This document shows positions 46,890-56,622 of a stretch of DNA of 64,000 bases, one piece after another (the first letter of the stretch is position 1; each line of letters starts with the position of its first letter). The stretch lies in NCBI GenBank assembly GCA_021396245.1, contig WNYE01000021.1, positions 186,001 through 250,000 of the forward strand. The letters run 5' to 3'. A program made the translations under genes and the position numbers. The notes below the pieces were generated by a model that worked only from the letters and a program-made list of their open reading frames with translations, made no database searches and was not told the origin of the DNA. This DNA comes from Sporothrix humicola (taxonomy: Eukaryota > Ascomycota > Sordariomycetes > Ophiostomatales > Ophiostomataceae).

Positions 46890-48998
46890 TTACTCTCCAT
46901 CACGGATACCGACGACTACGAGGTTGCGCGGGCTCTGGTTGTACGAAAAGACGCTCTCGACCCAGCAGTCGCGCACGAGGCCGCGTGCTTGCAGCTCACG
47001 CAGATATTGCCAGCGGTCGGCGACAATGGACGACTCGACGACGCTTGCACTGAAAGCCATCAGGGACCACACGGCGCTCAGCTCGCGGCGGCGCTGGGCA
47101 TTGCCTCCGTAGCGGACGTTGTACTGTTCGAGGTCGTCATCCGTTAGACCGGCCATCTTTTCGGCAACGGCAGCATTGATTGCAGCGTTTTCGTCTGACG
47201 AGGCAGAGCAGTCTCCGTTACCCTGGGCCGTAATCTTTTCCACGGCGCCACGCACATATGCCGGCAGCGAGGCATAGCAGGCTTTGCGTAATGAGCCAAT
47301 AATGATGGGCGTGACGGCCGTCTCTGTGTCGTCGTCGCTAGCACCGCCCTTTTTATGAAGCTGCACCCTCTTCAAGACGCCTCTATCTAAAAAGATGCGC
47401 TGGAGGATGGCACGGTAAAAGTGGCGGGTGAAGAAGCCCTCGCTCTCGGCTTCTGTCCAGTTTCCAGGTGCTTGACACGCCATCATGCGTGCCGTAATGT
47501 TGAAGCGGATGCCCTTGTCGGCGTCATGTGTTTCTGCCGGCGCATACTGAGCAAACCGCTCACTCATGGGAAAGCCTTCTGGGTCTCGCCGCTCCTCTTC
47601 ACGCATAACTCGTCCGTTGACTGGCTGGAGTGTTGGCCGCGGCCGCATTCCAGGCACTTTGTATGTCGGCGGGCAGAGTCTTTCGGTCAGAAGATTGTAG
47701 CAGCAGCCCACAATTGCCACAGCACGAACGGCTGGGTTGAGTTCAAGTGCGCGTATGCCGTAGTGAGACAAGTTTCCACAGGAGTGGATGGACACTGAAA
47801 GGAAGTTGTTCTCCAGGTCGGTATTGTCGTCGGTATCTTCTCCATCTTCGCCGATTCTCTTTAACGGCGGAACCTGGGGAAGAATATGTGATAAATCACC
47901 GTTCTCCAGCCGGCCCTCGACGTATTGGATGAGATTGTCTGCCTCGGCTGCCAATTCCCTTTCCTTTTCTTTTTGTGATTGCTTTTGTGATTGCTTCTTT
48001 GACAGAATCTGGTACTGCTCATATGCTTCCACTGCAATCTCGTTTCGTGGCCGCATATCGGCCACGATTGTCGTGGTTTTGGCAGTTTTCGGTGCTGGTG
48101 GTGTCTCGGCCTCTGTTGAATCTGACGACTCGGCTTCACTTCCAGTCTGGCTCTTCTTCTCGTTCTCCACGACCATCTTGGCGATCCGGTTCAGGATCTT
48201 GTCGGTATGCTTGGCCGCTGCGCCCTTCTCGGCCAGCAACTGCTGCTGGTACAGCTTCTTGTTGCGCATTGGCCGCACTGGCGCTGCCATGACGCCCGTC
48301 ATCATGTCCAGGCCTTTGGCGCCGGCAATATTGTGTCCTTTGCTCTCGACGGCCACCACACCGCGGCGGATGCGTCCTGTCCCTGCCGCGGAGCCGTTTT
48401 GATCACCGGCTACCCCCTGGATCTTTGATTTGCTGGCCAATGCCCGGCCCAAATAGTTTTGTCCGCTGCCGAAATCCACCAAATGGGTAATTGGCTTTTT
48501 TGGTGCGTCGTCCGACACGGAATCGGCCAAGCGGTCCACATACTCGGAAAACTGTGTCACTTCGTGAATCTTCTTGACATTCATGCCCATGGTGATTCGC
48601 CGCGGCAGTTTTGCTTTTGTTGCAGCCGAGGCCGTCTCTGGTGGCATGTCTCTTTTTAGACCGAATCGCCGAATATCGCGGACATATTGTACGAGACTAG
48701 GTGGGGGAGGTACTCGAGAGTCATCAGCCCCAATCCTTGCGACCGACTCGTCAATGTCGTCCCTCAGCAGAAAATCGAGCAGCTCCATTGGCGCCCGGTC
48801 GAGCAGAAACGGCTGCCAGTCTTCAGGGACGACAGAGTAGAAAAGCCCCGGGTCGGTCGTGTAAAAGTCCATAATGTGCACGCCGCCGCACAGGATCTGG
48901 AAGATGGGTGTTGACGATACATAGTGGAGCAGCTTCTCGACGTACTCGTCTGCCGAAGCGAACTCGTCAGAGTATGGCAGAGATTTGTCTGGTCTCAT
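46890..48998 (-). CDS. METTL25/RRNAD1-like SAM-dependent methyltransferase
   Basis: This is a single-exon gene of 702 aa; the first ATG gives MRPDKSLPYSDEF. The SAM-binding motif I is HLVDFGSGQNYLGRAL at residues 172-187. Near residue 415 come HSCGNLSHYGIRALE and then VGCCYNLLTERLCPP, the segment that marks the METTL25/RRNAD1 family. An N-terminal helical region (PEDWQPFLL) also fits. A charged low-complexity insert with a KKQSQKQSQKEKERE stretch separates motif I from the later motifs, making the protein longer than the human relatives (about 475-600 aa). The family is a Rossmann-fold methyltransferase group. The substrate is uncertain, and older rRNA-dimethylase names rest on similarity. 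It is divergent from the uS13m gene, with 693 bp between their start codons. Confidence 0.82.
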   Translation of the reverse strand: MRPDKSLPYSDEFASADEYVEKLLHYVSSTPIFQILCGGVHIMDFYTTDPGLFYSVVPEDWQPFLLDRAPMELLDFLLRDDIDESVARIGADDSRVPPPPSLVQYVRDIRRFGLKRDMPPETASAATKAKLPRRITMGMNVKKIHEVTQFSEYVDRLADSVSDDAPKKPITHLVDFGSGQNYLGRALASKSKIQGVAGDQNGSAAGTGRIRRGVVAVESKGHNIAGAKGLDMMTGVMAAPVRPMRNKKLYQQQLLAEKGAAAKHTDKILNRIAKMVVENEKKSQTGSEAESSDSTEAETPPAPKTAKTTTIVADMRPRNEIAVEAYEQYQILSKKQSQKQSQKEKERELAAEADNLIQYVEGRLENGDLSHILPQVPPLKRIGEDGEDTDDNTDLENNFLSVSIHSCGNLSHYGIRALELNPAVRAVAIVGCCYNLLTERLCPPTYKVPGMRPRPTLQPVNGRVMREEERRDPEGFPMSERFAQYAPAETHDADKGIRFNITARMMACQAPGNWTEAESEGFFTRHFYRAILQRIFLDRGVLKRVQLHKKGGASDDDTETAVTPIIIGSLRKACYASLPAYVRGAVEKITAQGNGDCSASSDENAAINAAVAEKMAGLTDDDLEQYNVRYGGNAQRRRELSAVWSLMAFSASVVESSIVADRWQYLRELQARGLVRDCWVESVFSYNQSPRNLVVVGIRDGE

Positions 48999-49691
48999 CG
49001 TGATGCAGGGGCGGCTCAAGAAAGATAAGGCAATGAGGATAGGAAGGACTTATAGCCCTTGATGATCCCTTGAGAAAGTTACTCAAGAGTGTGGCCTCTT
49101 ATATGGGCATCTCATCAACCATACATGCAATTTCTGCCGAAATAGATGGTGATAATGAGCGAGGAGGAGTCTCAATGATGAAGATCAGGAGTAGATATTG
49201 GGTAGTACCTCTGTATAAAGCCATGTTAGAAGTGTAAGAAACATAAAAAATGTGTATAAATATATAGTAGACCTACAAAACTTCACACAAAAGTAAAATG
49301 ACCTGCTGTCGTCGAGATATCGTTTGGTATGTCGTCTTGTCGTTGAATTCGATGCCTCTGATTCTGCACTGAAAATTTAGGCGTTATATTGATCTGGCGG
49401 GCAGGTGAAGGCGGGCTCACAGGCAGTAGTCGTCTCAGCCAATCATATCCACCCAATGGCCGCAAAACCACAAGGACCCACTTTTCGAACATCGGACACC
49501 AAATTTTTGAGATGCATCGACAAACGCCTTTCCTCGGACCATTTGCATCGCCATAACCATTCCCATTGCCATTGACCACGACAGAGGCGACCCGCGGCCA
49601 GACACACGGAAGCGACAACAGACTAGCCTCTACACAAACAAAAAGACACACACATAGACGCCGCTGCCGACTGCAGCACCTAACCGCCAAG
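48999..49691. promoter_or_regulatory. divergent promoter region of the METTL25-like and uS13m genes
   Basis: These 693 bp separate two genes transcribed away from each other and must hold both promoters and leaders. The left part is AT-rich; the right part, nearest uS13m, is purine/C-rich. No gene or clear TATA element is seen. Confidence 0.5.
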
Positions 49692-50114
49692 ATGGTTTTC
49701 GTTCTTGGTGTCAACTTCAACGAGCTGAAGCTCGTTAAGGTAGGCCGACATCCCGCGACCATGGCCTCATGATGCGCTTCCCCCCCAACTAACACCACGC
49801 AGAAAGCACTCGAGCGGTTCTACGCCATCGGCCCAAACCACTCGGCGCGCATCATGGCCAAGTACTCGATCCACCCGCGTGCGAAAATCGGCACTCTGCC
49901 GCCAAAGACCATCACAGCCCTGACGGCCGAGCTGTCCAACATGACAATAGAAAACGACGCGCGACGCATCGTCCAGGACAACATCAAGCGGCTGCGTGAC
50001 ATGGGCACGTACCGCGGTAAGCGGCACGCCATGAACCTGCCCGTTCGTGGCCAAAGAACACGCAGCCAGATTTCGACAGCGCGCAAGCTCAACAAGATCG
50101 ACCGGGCGGGTTAA
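49692..50114 (+). CDS. mitochondrial small-subunit ribosomal protein uS13m (Sws2-type)
   Basis: Exon 1 (49692-49739) and exon 2 (49803-50114) join in phase 0 across a 63-bp intron (donor GTAGGC, branch ACTAAC, acceptor GCAG), giving 119 aa, close to bacterial S13 (118 aa). The sequence reads as an S13: an N-terminal VLGVNFNELKLVKKALERFYAIGP helix region, a central helical part, then DNIKRLRDMGTYRGKRHAMNLPVRGQRT, the conserved basic G.RH...LPVRGQRT segment that contacts 16S-type rRNA in the subunit head. The C-terminus is basic. There is no long mitochondrial presequence, as is usual for this protein. It is divergent from the METTL25-like gene and converges with the dipeptidase gene, 258 bp away. 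Confidence 0.93.
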
Positions 50115-50372
50115 GCGGGGGAATGGACGAGGAAGCAGGAGAGGAGAATATGGGAGAGGAGCGGGATATATGGCCACGATTACGACGGCCAATGACAGCA
50201 CATGCGGTCTGCATTTGGGTGCTATGAAACCTTGTATATACACATCTAAACTAGGGGTTTGATTTGCCCTGTACGATTATGGGAGAATAAAACATATCCA
50301 AATAATACGTTCGTCTAGTGATTTGACAGTCGTCGTATAGAGACGGTCTAGCCTGCTTGTTACGCCATCCGT

Positions 50373-51916
50373 TTACAGCCGCTCTGGGTCGTCCTCGAGC
50401 GGCTCGACGCCCTCAGCCTGCAGCTTCTCGGCAACAGCGTCCACCTCGCGCCACACACGCAGCACGTTGCCGCCCACGACCAGAGCTGCATCTTCGTCCG
50501 TCACGCCGCGGCGGAGAAGCTCGGCGACCAGCTTCGGGTACGCCGCCACGTCGTCGAGGCCGCGCGGTGTCGAGCCAATGCCGTCAAAGTCGCTGCCGAA
50601 GCCGACGTGCTCGAAGCCGATCAGACGGCCAATGTGCAGAATGTGCGTGGCCACGTGCTCCAGCGTTGCGTTGCCCGGGAAGTACGACGGCACGCCGTTG
50701 GCCTCCTCGGGGCTGCCCGTCCAGTGGCACGACACAAAGTCGGGCGCAAAGTTGACCATGACCACGCCACGGCGCTTCTTGACCAGCTGCAGCACGTGGT
50801 CCGGCACGTTCCGCGGGTGCGGGCAAACGCTGTAGGCGCTGCTGTGGCTGAAGATGATGGGCGCCTTGGAGCCGGTCCAGCCATCCTCCTCGTCGGGGCG
50901 GCCGCCCAGCACATCCTCCATGGTGTCGACGCTCGTGTGCGACAGATCGACAATGAGACCAACACGGTTCATCTCGTGCACGACCTTGCGGCCGAGCGGG
51001 CTCAGGCCGTCAAAGAACTTGGGCGCCTTGCGGAACGGGTGCTCCCAGAGTGCAGCATCGGCGTATTTGTTAGGGCACTACGTCGTCAGAAGGGGGGCTG
51101 TTTTCAAAGTCACGATGGGTGGGGTAAACTCACGTTATGCGTCAGCGTTGCGTAACGCACGCCAAGAGCGTGGTACAGGCGCAGGTTCGACACCGAGTTG
51201 CCGATCTGGTGCAGGCCCTCAATACCCAGCGGCGAGATCAGCTGGCCCTTCTCGAAAGCTGCCAGAGCCGTCGAGCTGTTCACATTGGGCGAGAAGACGT
51301 CTGGGTATGCAATCTTGAGCCGTGCGACAAGGTCGATCTGCAGCAGAGTATCGCGCACGCTGGCTACGTAGTTTTCGTCCGAGAAGTCCGTGCCGTTCTT
51401 GGGGCACGGCGTGAACACGCTCCAGAAAGCACCGCCGTTCTTGCCGGCCCGGAGACGCGGCAGGTCCACGTGCTGCGGCAGTCCGTCGCGCTCGAATCCG
51501 TTGCGGAACTCGTCGTTGTTGATGTGGTTGTTGAACCGCTCGCGGATCGCAATGGGGAAGTCGTTGTGGCCGTCAATGAGTGGCGTCGCGGCCAGGATCT
51601 TGTCCACCCGTTCCTCCACCGTCAGTTTGCCATGTCTATTTCCGTGTCCGATCCCTCCGCTGCGACACGGAATGATATGCCGGCCCATGAGCACGTTGGA
51701 GACCAGCAGTAGCGTCAGCCCAGCCAGGGCGATCACACGCACTGCCAGAGCGGTCCTCGACAGCTGCACCCGCTGCACCCGCTGCAGGAGTGTCTTCTGG
51801 GCAGCGCCATCCTCTTTGGAATTCGAGCTCGAGTTGATGTTGATCTTGGCGTCCTCAACGTCAGCGTCAGCCAGAGGCTGATACCCTGCCTTCCCGTCGG
51901 CAAGGTAGTAAGCCAT
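50373..51916 (-). CDS. membrane dipeptidase (renal dipeptidase family, M19), two exons
   Basis: Exon 1 (51916-51134) and exon 2 (51077-50373) join in phase 0 across a 56-bp intron (donor GTGAGT, acceptor GTAG), giving 495 aa. The start is the first ATG (MAYYLADGKAGYQPL). A single transmembrane helix at about 57-77 suggests a type II membrane protein with its enzyme domain outside the cytosol. The metal-binding set of the binuclear zinc family is complete: H117 and D119 in DGHND, E233 in GIEG, H308 in VDLSH, H339 in FSHSS, and the GSDFDG motif at 422-427. It should hydrolyse dipeptides, including those with a C-terminal D-residue in some members. It lacks the C-terminal hydrophobic tail of GPI-anchored animal dipeptidases. 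It converges with uS13m. Confidence 0.93.
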
Positions 51917-53744
51917 CGTGGCGGGGAGAGATAACAAAGGATGTAAGCGACAAAAACGAGTGTGAAGCTGGCGCTGAGCTTGTCGTTGGTTGTTAAAAAG
52001 AACGAAAGCAGAAGCAAAAGCAAAAGCAAGAGATCGAGGGGTGAAGTATGACCAAGCACCTCTATGTCGCCATCAACTGCAAGAAAGAGCAATCGGCGGC
52101 CGGGAAAGCTCGATAAGGAAGCTGCTTGGTAAGTCGAGAGCTTCGCTATCGCTTACAGGGAAGGTCCCAAGCACCGTGTGAATTGGCGCTTAAGTGGTCC
52201 CCATACGTGCATTCATACAGTGCGAAGACCTGTTCCCCCATCTTCCATTCATGCTGCAGATAGCCTAGACACGGCTTCGTGCAGGCCAAGTCGTTCATCG
52301 TTGTCCGAAACAGTGGTTTTCACTTTCATCATATCTAATATCAGATAGGCACACAAGAAGACTCGACAAATTGCACAAAAGTGTGTTGTTTATCTGATGC
52401 CTCTGTTGTCCGAGCAAGGAGACGGCCTATTCTTTGCTTCTCCGAACACCGTTTCTCGACAATTACCACACTGTGATATACCATATATTTAACGCGGCAT
52501 CGCACAGTGCGAATAAAACAGGGGCCGCCGTTTCGTTTCAGGCGCCTCTGTTTCACGGCTGCAGAAAGCCAGGTGCAGCCTGCAGCCACCGAAATGAGCA
52601 CGGCGTGGACTGGCGTGCGTGCAGCAATACTCCGTTGTTTCCTGTCGGCTCTTGTCGTTTTGGGGAAAATATGGGATGGTCTCTCCTGGGGGCTTTATTC
52701 TTGTTGATTGGCAGTGCTGTGGCCCTCAGGGGTCCTTCCTCCACATACGAGGTATTTTGACAAGATTAGTGGACGGCGAGGCGTTTTTCCTGCTCCTTCC
52801 CACTCGAGCCACTCCAGCATTTCTTCAATCCCATCCAGTCCCCAAGTCCAGCTCCAAGTCCACTGGGCAGGCGCGAGAGCGAGTCGAGAAAGACAGAAAG
52901 AACCCACCGGTGACAGTCCGTCGGCCGCCCCTTCCCTGGCACTCCCTGGCGTCCGTAAATAACAGGCCAATCACAGGCCGACTTCAACGACCAACAGCGT
53001 ACTGTGCACCGCGTCACCCAGCACGGTACTGCGCTACAGCGGAGAGTAGGAGGGAACGGCGCCCACTGGCCGACAGGAGACAGCAGAGACGGCAGGGGCA
53101 AGGCCTGCCACTGCTTCCAAATTGGGTTGCATTGCCCCTTGCACTACAGCGTCAAGACCCTCTTTGCTGGGCGTGAGAGAGCTGACGGCAGGTGCCAGGG
53201 TGGACCTGGCCTGTGCCTCCTGTTTTCCAGCGTGTTGTTATTTTCTGCAGCTGCATCTTTCGCATTGCCTCATTGTCTCTGAAAGTCAAACTGCGTAACC
53301 TCCACGACACCTGTTTGTTCGAGCAGCGGCCAGCGTCTCTCCCTTTCGCTCTGCAATTCTCTCTTTCTCACGCTCTCGCTCTCACCTCGCCTGCCATCAG
53401 CTTCCCTCCTCTCCGCATTCTCTGCAGACTCCCTGCCGCCTGGCACCGGCTCCTTAAATCGACTTGGCTCACTGCGACATCGCCACATTTCGCCCAAAAA
53501 CCAAAAGCTTCAAGTTTCCACTGACGCTCGATCACAACGCCGCCCCCCTCTGTTGTACGACGGCCGACGCCCCCCTCCGTCTCTCTTTCGAGTGTGATCG
53601 ACTCTCAGTGCGCGCCCGTGGCTGCCCACATCATCTTGACAAAAACCGTTGTAGATCAACTAGTTCCTTGATTCCGACTTCGATACCCACGATACCCAGT
53701 TCCCCTTCGTTTCCCCCCGCGTATCCAGCTCGACATTGCCCGTC
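51917..53744. other. intergenic region with two divergent promoters
   Basis: This lies between the dipeptidase (-) and Rgd2-like (+) starts. No gene is seen. The right-hand 500 bp are pyrimidine-rich on the + strand and probably form the leader of the RhoGAP gene. Confidence 0.5.
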
Positions 53745-56622
53745 ATGCCTGGATTCGCGGATTCTTTCTGGTCCTCGGACTATGCTGCAGGTAGGAACCC
53801 ACAACGGAGATGGTCTTTTAAGCGAGCACGCTTACCTCGTTGCGAGACACTTTGCTAACGTCGTGCTTTTTTTTTTTCTTCTCATTAGGCCTGGGCATCC
53901 TGTTTGGCAAGCTCCAGCAGGGCGTTATTGAGAACCGGCAAATTCTGATTGTGTCACGGATGCGTGCCGAGGCCGAGGAGGTCTACGGCCAACGGCTCGG
54001 CGAGATCCCCCTGTCGGTCGACAAGGTCCAGGGCGGCTTTTCACGCGATGACGGCGCCAGCGTGCGCAAGGCCTACGAAGGCGTCCGGACAGAAATGGAG
54101 GATGCTGCCCGCAACCACCGCAAGATTGCCCAGAACATCCGCGACCTGGTCGTGAACCCCTTCTCGCGCTGGTGCGATGCCCACGAGGCTCGTATTCAGG
54201 ACTGCCAGGACGAGCTCCAGGCGCGCATCAAGACGCACGACCGCCAGCTCGAACTTGTCAAGAAGCTGCGCAACAACTACTTCAACAAGTCCCGCCTACT
54301 GGAGGACCTCGAGGAGGAAAACAAGCTCGCCTTCCAGGACCCCGAGACGTCCCCCAAGAACAAGATCCCCGAGATCAAGGTCGAGAAGGAAGAGGAGCCT
54401 GAAGAGGAGGAGGAGCCCTACGAGATCGGCGACGAGACCTACCAACCCGATCAGGTCAAGAAGATCCTGTCGCACATGCTCAACAACATCAAGATGGGCG
54501 AGACCAAGGTGCCCATTCTCGGCACGTACCAGAACACCTCGGCCGGTTCCGACATTGTCGAGTACCTGCAGAAGAACATGAACACCAGCAGCGTCAGCTA
54601 TGCCGAGCGCATTGGCCAGGACCTCGTGACGCATGGTTTCCTGCGCCTTGTCGGCAACGTCGGCAACACTTTCGCCAACAGCTCCAAGATGTCCTACCAG
54701 TGGCGGCCCAAGGCCTTCCAGATGAGCGGCGTGCCCGAGAAGAAGGCAGCGCTGGGCCGCACATTCTCGCTCACTGCCGCCGGCACCGACCCCAACTCGA
54801 TCGACTCCCCTGTCATCGGCACCGTCAACGAGTACCTCGAGAAGTGGAACGTGCTGGGCACGGCCTACCCCAACGAAACGCCCAGCGACCGCATGCGCCG
54901 TGAGGCTCGCGAGGCTGACGAGCGCTACAAGTCGGGCGTGCGGAAACTGGACGAGCTGCGTTGCGAGCTGGAGGAGGCTATCTTCGACCACCTGCGCTTC
55001 CTGGAGCGCTGCGAGCTCGACCGCCTCAAGGCGATCAAGACCGTCATTCTCGATTTCTCGGGCACAATCAGCAACGTCATTCCCAGCCTGCAGTCGACAG
55101 TCGACAAGCTGGTGTTGTACCAGGAGACGGTGCAGCCGCTGGGCGACCTGCGCTACCTGCTCGAGAACTACCGCACCGGTAGCTTCATCCCGAAGGTCGT
55201 TACGTACGAGAACTACTACAACCGCGTGGACGAGGAGACGTTCGGTGTGGACCTGGAGGCACGTGCCCGTGCTGACAAGAAGCGCGTGCCGATCGTGGTC
55301 ACGACACTTCTGACCTACCTCGACCACCACTACCCGGATCTTGAGGGCGACGAGGCGCGGCGCAATGTCTGGCTTATTGAGGTGCCGCTGTACCAGGTGC
55401 ACAAGCTGCGGGCCAAGGTCAACCACGGCAAGACCTTCTCACCCGAAATTCTACAAGAATTCGACATCCCGACCATTGCCAGCCTGCTCAAGCTCTACCT
55501 CCGCGAACTTCCTGGTATGTGCCCACCCGTTTACTGCCGACCGTCTTACATGTAGCCACACTTACTAACATACTTCGCTCTCCAGACTCCCTTGTTTCTT
55601 CCCACGTTTACGAGATTATCCGGACCATCTACCAGACGCCTGCCGGCGAGACGACCGACGACGCACGGCGCGTTCCCGTTCTGCAGCAGACACTGTCGCA
55701 ACTGCGCCTGACCAACATTGCAACGCTCGATGCGTGCATGAACCACTTTACACGACTGATTGAGCTGACATCGGCGGACGAGACATATGTCACATCTCTG
55801 GCCACAACGATTGCACCATGCGTGCTGCGGCCGCGCGTGGAGAGCTCTCTGACAATGGAGGAGCGCCACGCCTACCGCCTGGTGCGCGACCTTTTTGCGC
55901 ACAAGGACGCCATCTTCTCTGAGCTCAAGCGCCTTTCTGCGCTGACGCACTCATCGTCTATTAGCCGGCCATCCGGTAACCTTGCGGCTGCCAACGCTCC
56001 TGGTGGTGGCGCTGGACCTGGCAACGGTGGTATCGGTAACCGCCCTCGCGCCATTAGCACTGACGAGAGCAACCGCAAGGCACACATGGAGGAGCGCAAC
56101 CGCGCGCTGCTCGAAAAGGCCAACGGCGGCCGCAGCCGCGCAACATCACCGGCACCCAGCCCTCGCGCCAGCACGCACCGTCGCGACCGCAGCATTGGCG
56201 GCCCCGAGACACGCTTCCCGATCCAGACCAGCCCGACAGCACCGACAGAGCGGCACCGCCAGAGCATTGGCCCCATTCTGGGCGTCAAGCGGTCGAGTCT
56301 CGAGGTTCCCGGTGACGGCGCACCTGCAGCAGGCGCTTCTGACCCGTCTGCAGGTGCCAACGGTGGTGCGCCTGGCCTAGAGGCCTCGGCTCTCCCTACG
56401 GATGGTGCTTCGCCCGGCTCGCCGGCTGAGAAGCGCAGCAGCATGAACCGGAGCAGTGTGCGGTTTGTTGGCGGTCGGCGGATCGCGCCGGTCGCAGCAG
56501 GCGGCGCATCAGCAACAGGTGCTGCGGCCGGTACAACGGGCGCATCAGGAAGCGTCGACGAGACGAACAGCCGCCGGCACTCGCAGCACGCTGTGACGCT
56601 TGTGGACCGGCCGATGGATTAG
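53745..56622 (+). CDS. Rgd2-type F-BAR / DEP / RhoGAP protein, three exons
   Basis: Exons 53745-53790, 53889-55514 and 55586-56622 (introns 98 and 71 bp; donors GTAGGA and GTATGT; acceptors TTAG and CCAG, the second with a TACTAAC branch) encode 902 aa. The N-terminus FWSSDYAAGLGILFGKLQQG is a classic F-BAR/FCH start. Coiled-coil sequence follows, then a DEP domain at about 200-295, further F-BAR helices to about 445, a RhoGAP fold at about 480-660 and a Ser/Pro/Ala/Gly-rich tail. Yeast Rgd2, a GAP for Cdc42 and Rho5, has the same order, with DEP set within the F-BAR. The protein should act at the cortex. In the RhoGAP domain the usual GIFR arginine-finger segment reads NVWLIEVP, so a Leu (L511) stands where Arg is expected. 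GAP activity is therefore uncertain. Confidence 0.88.

Noticed and set aside
54296..55426. 376-codon minus-strand frame opposite the RhoGAP gene
   Set aside because: It is an antisense shadow made of the complement of well-supported F-BAR/RhoGAP codons, with V/L/A-rich sequence and no motif.
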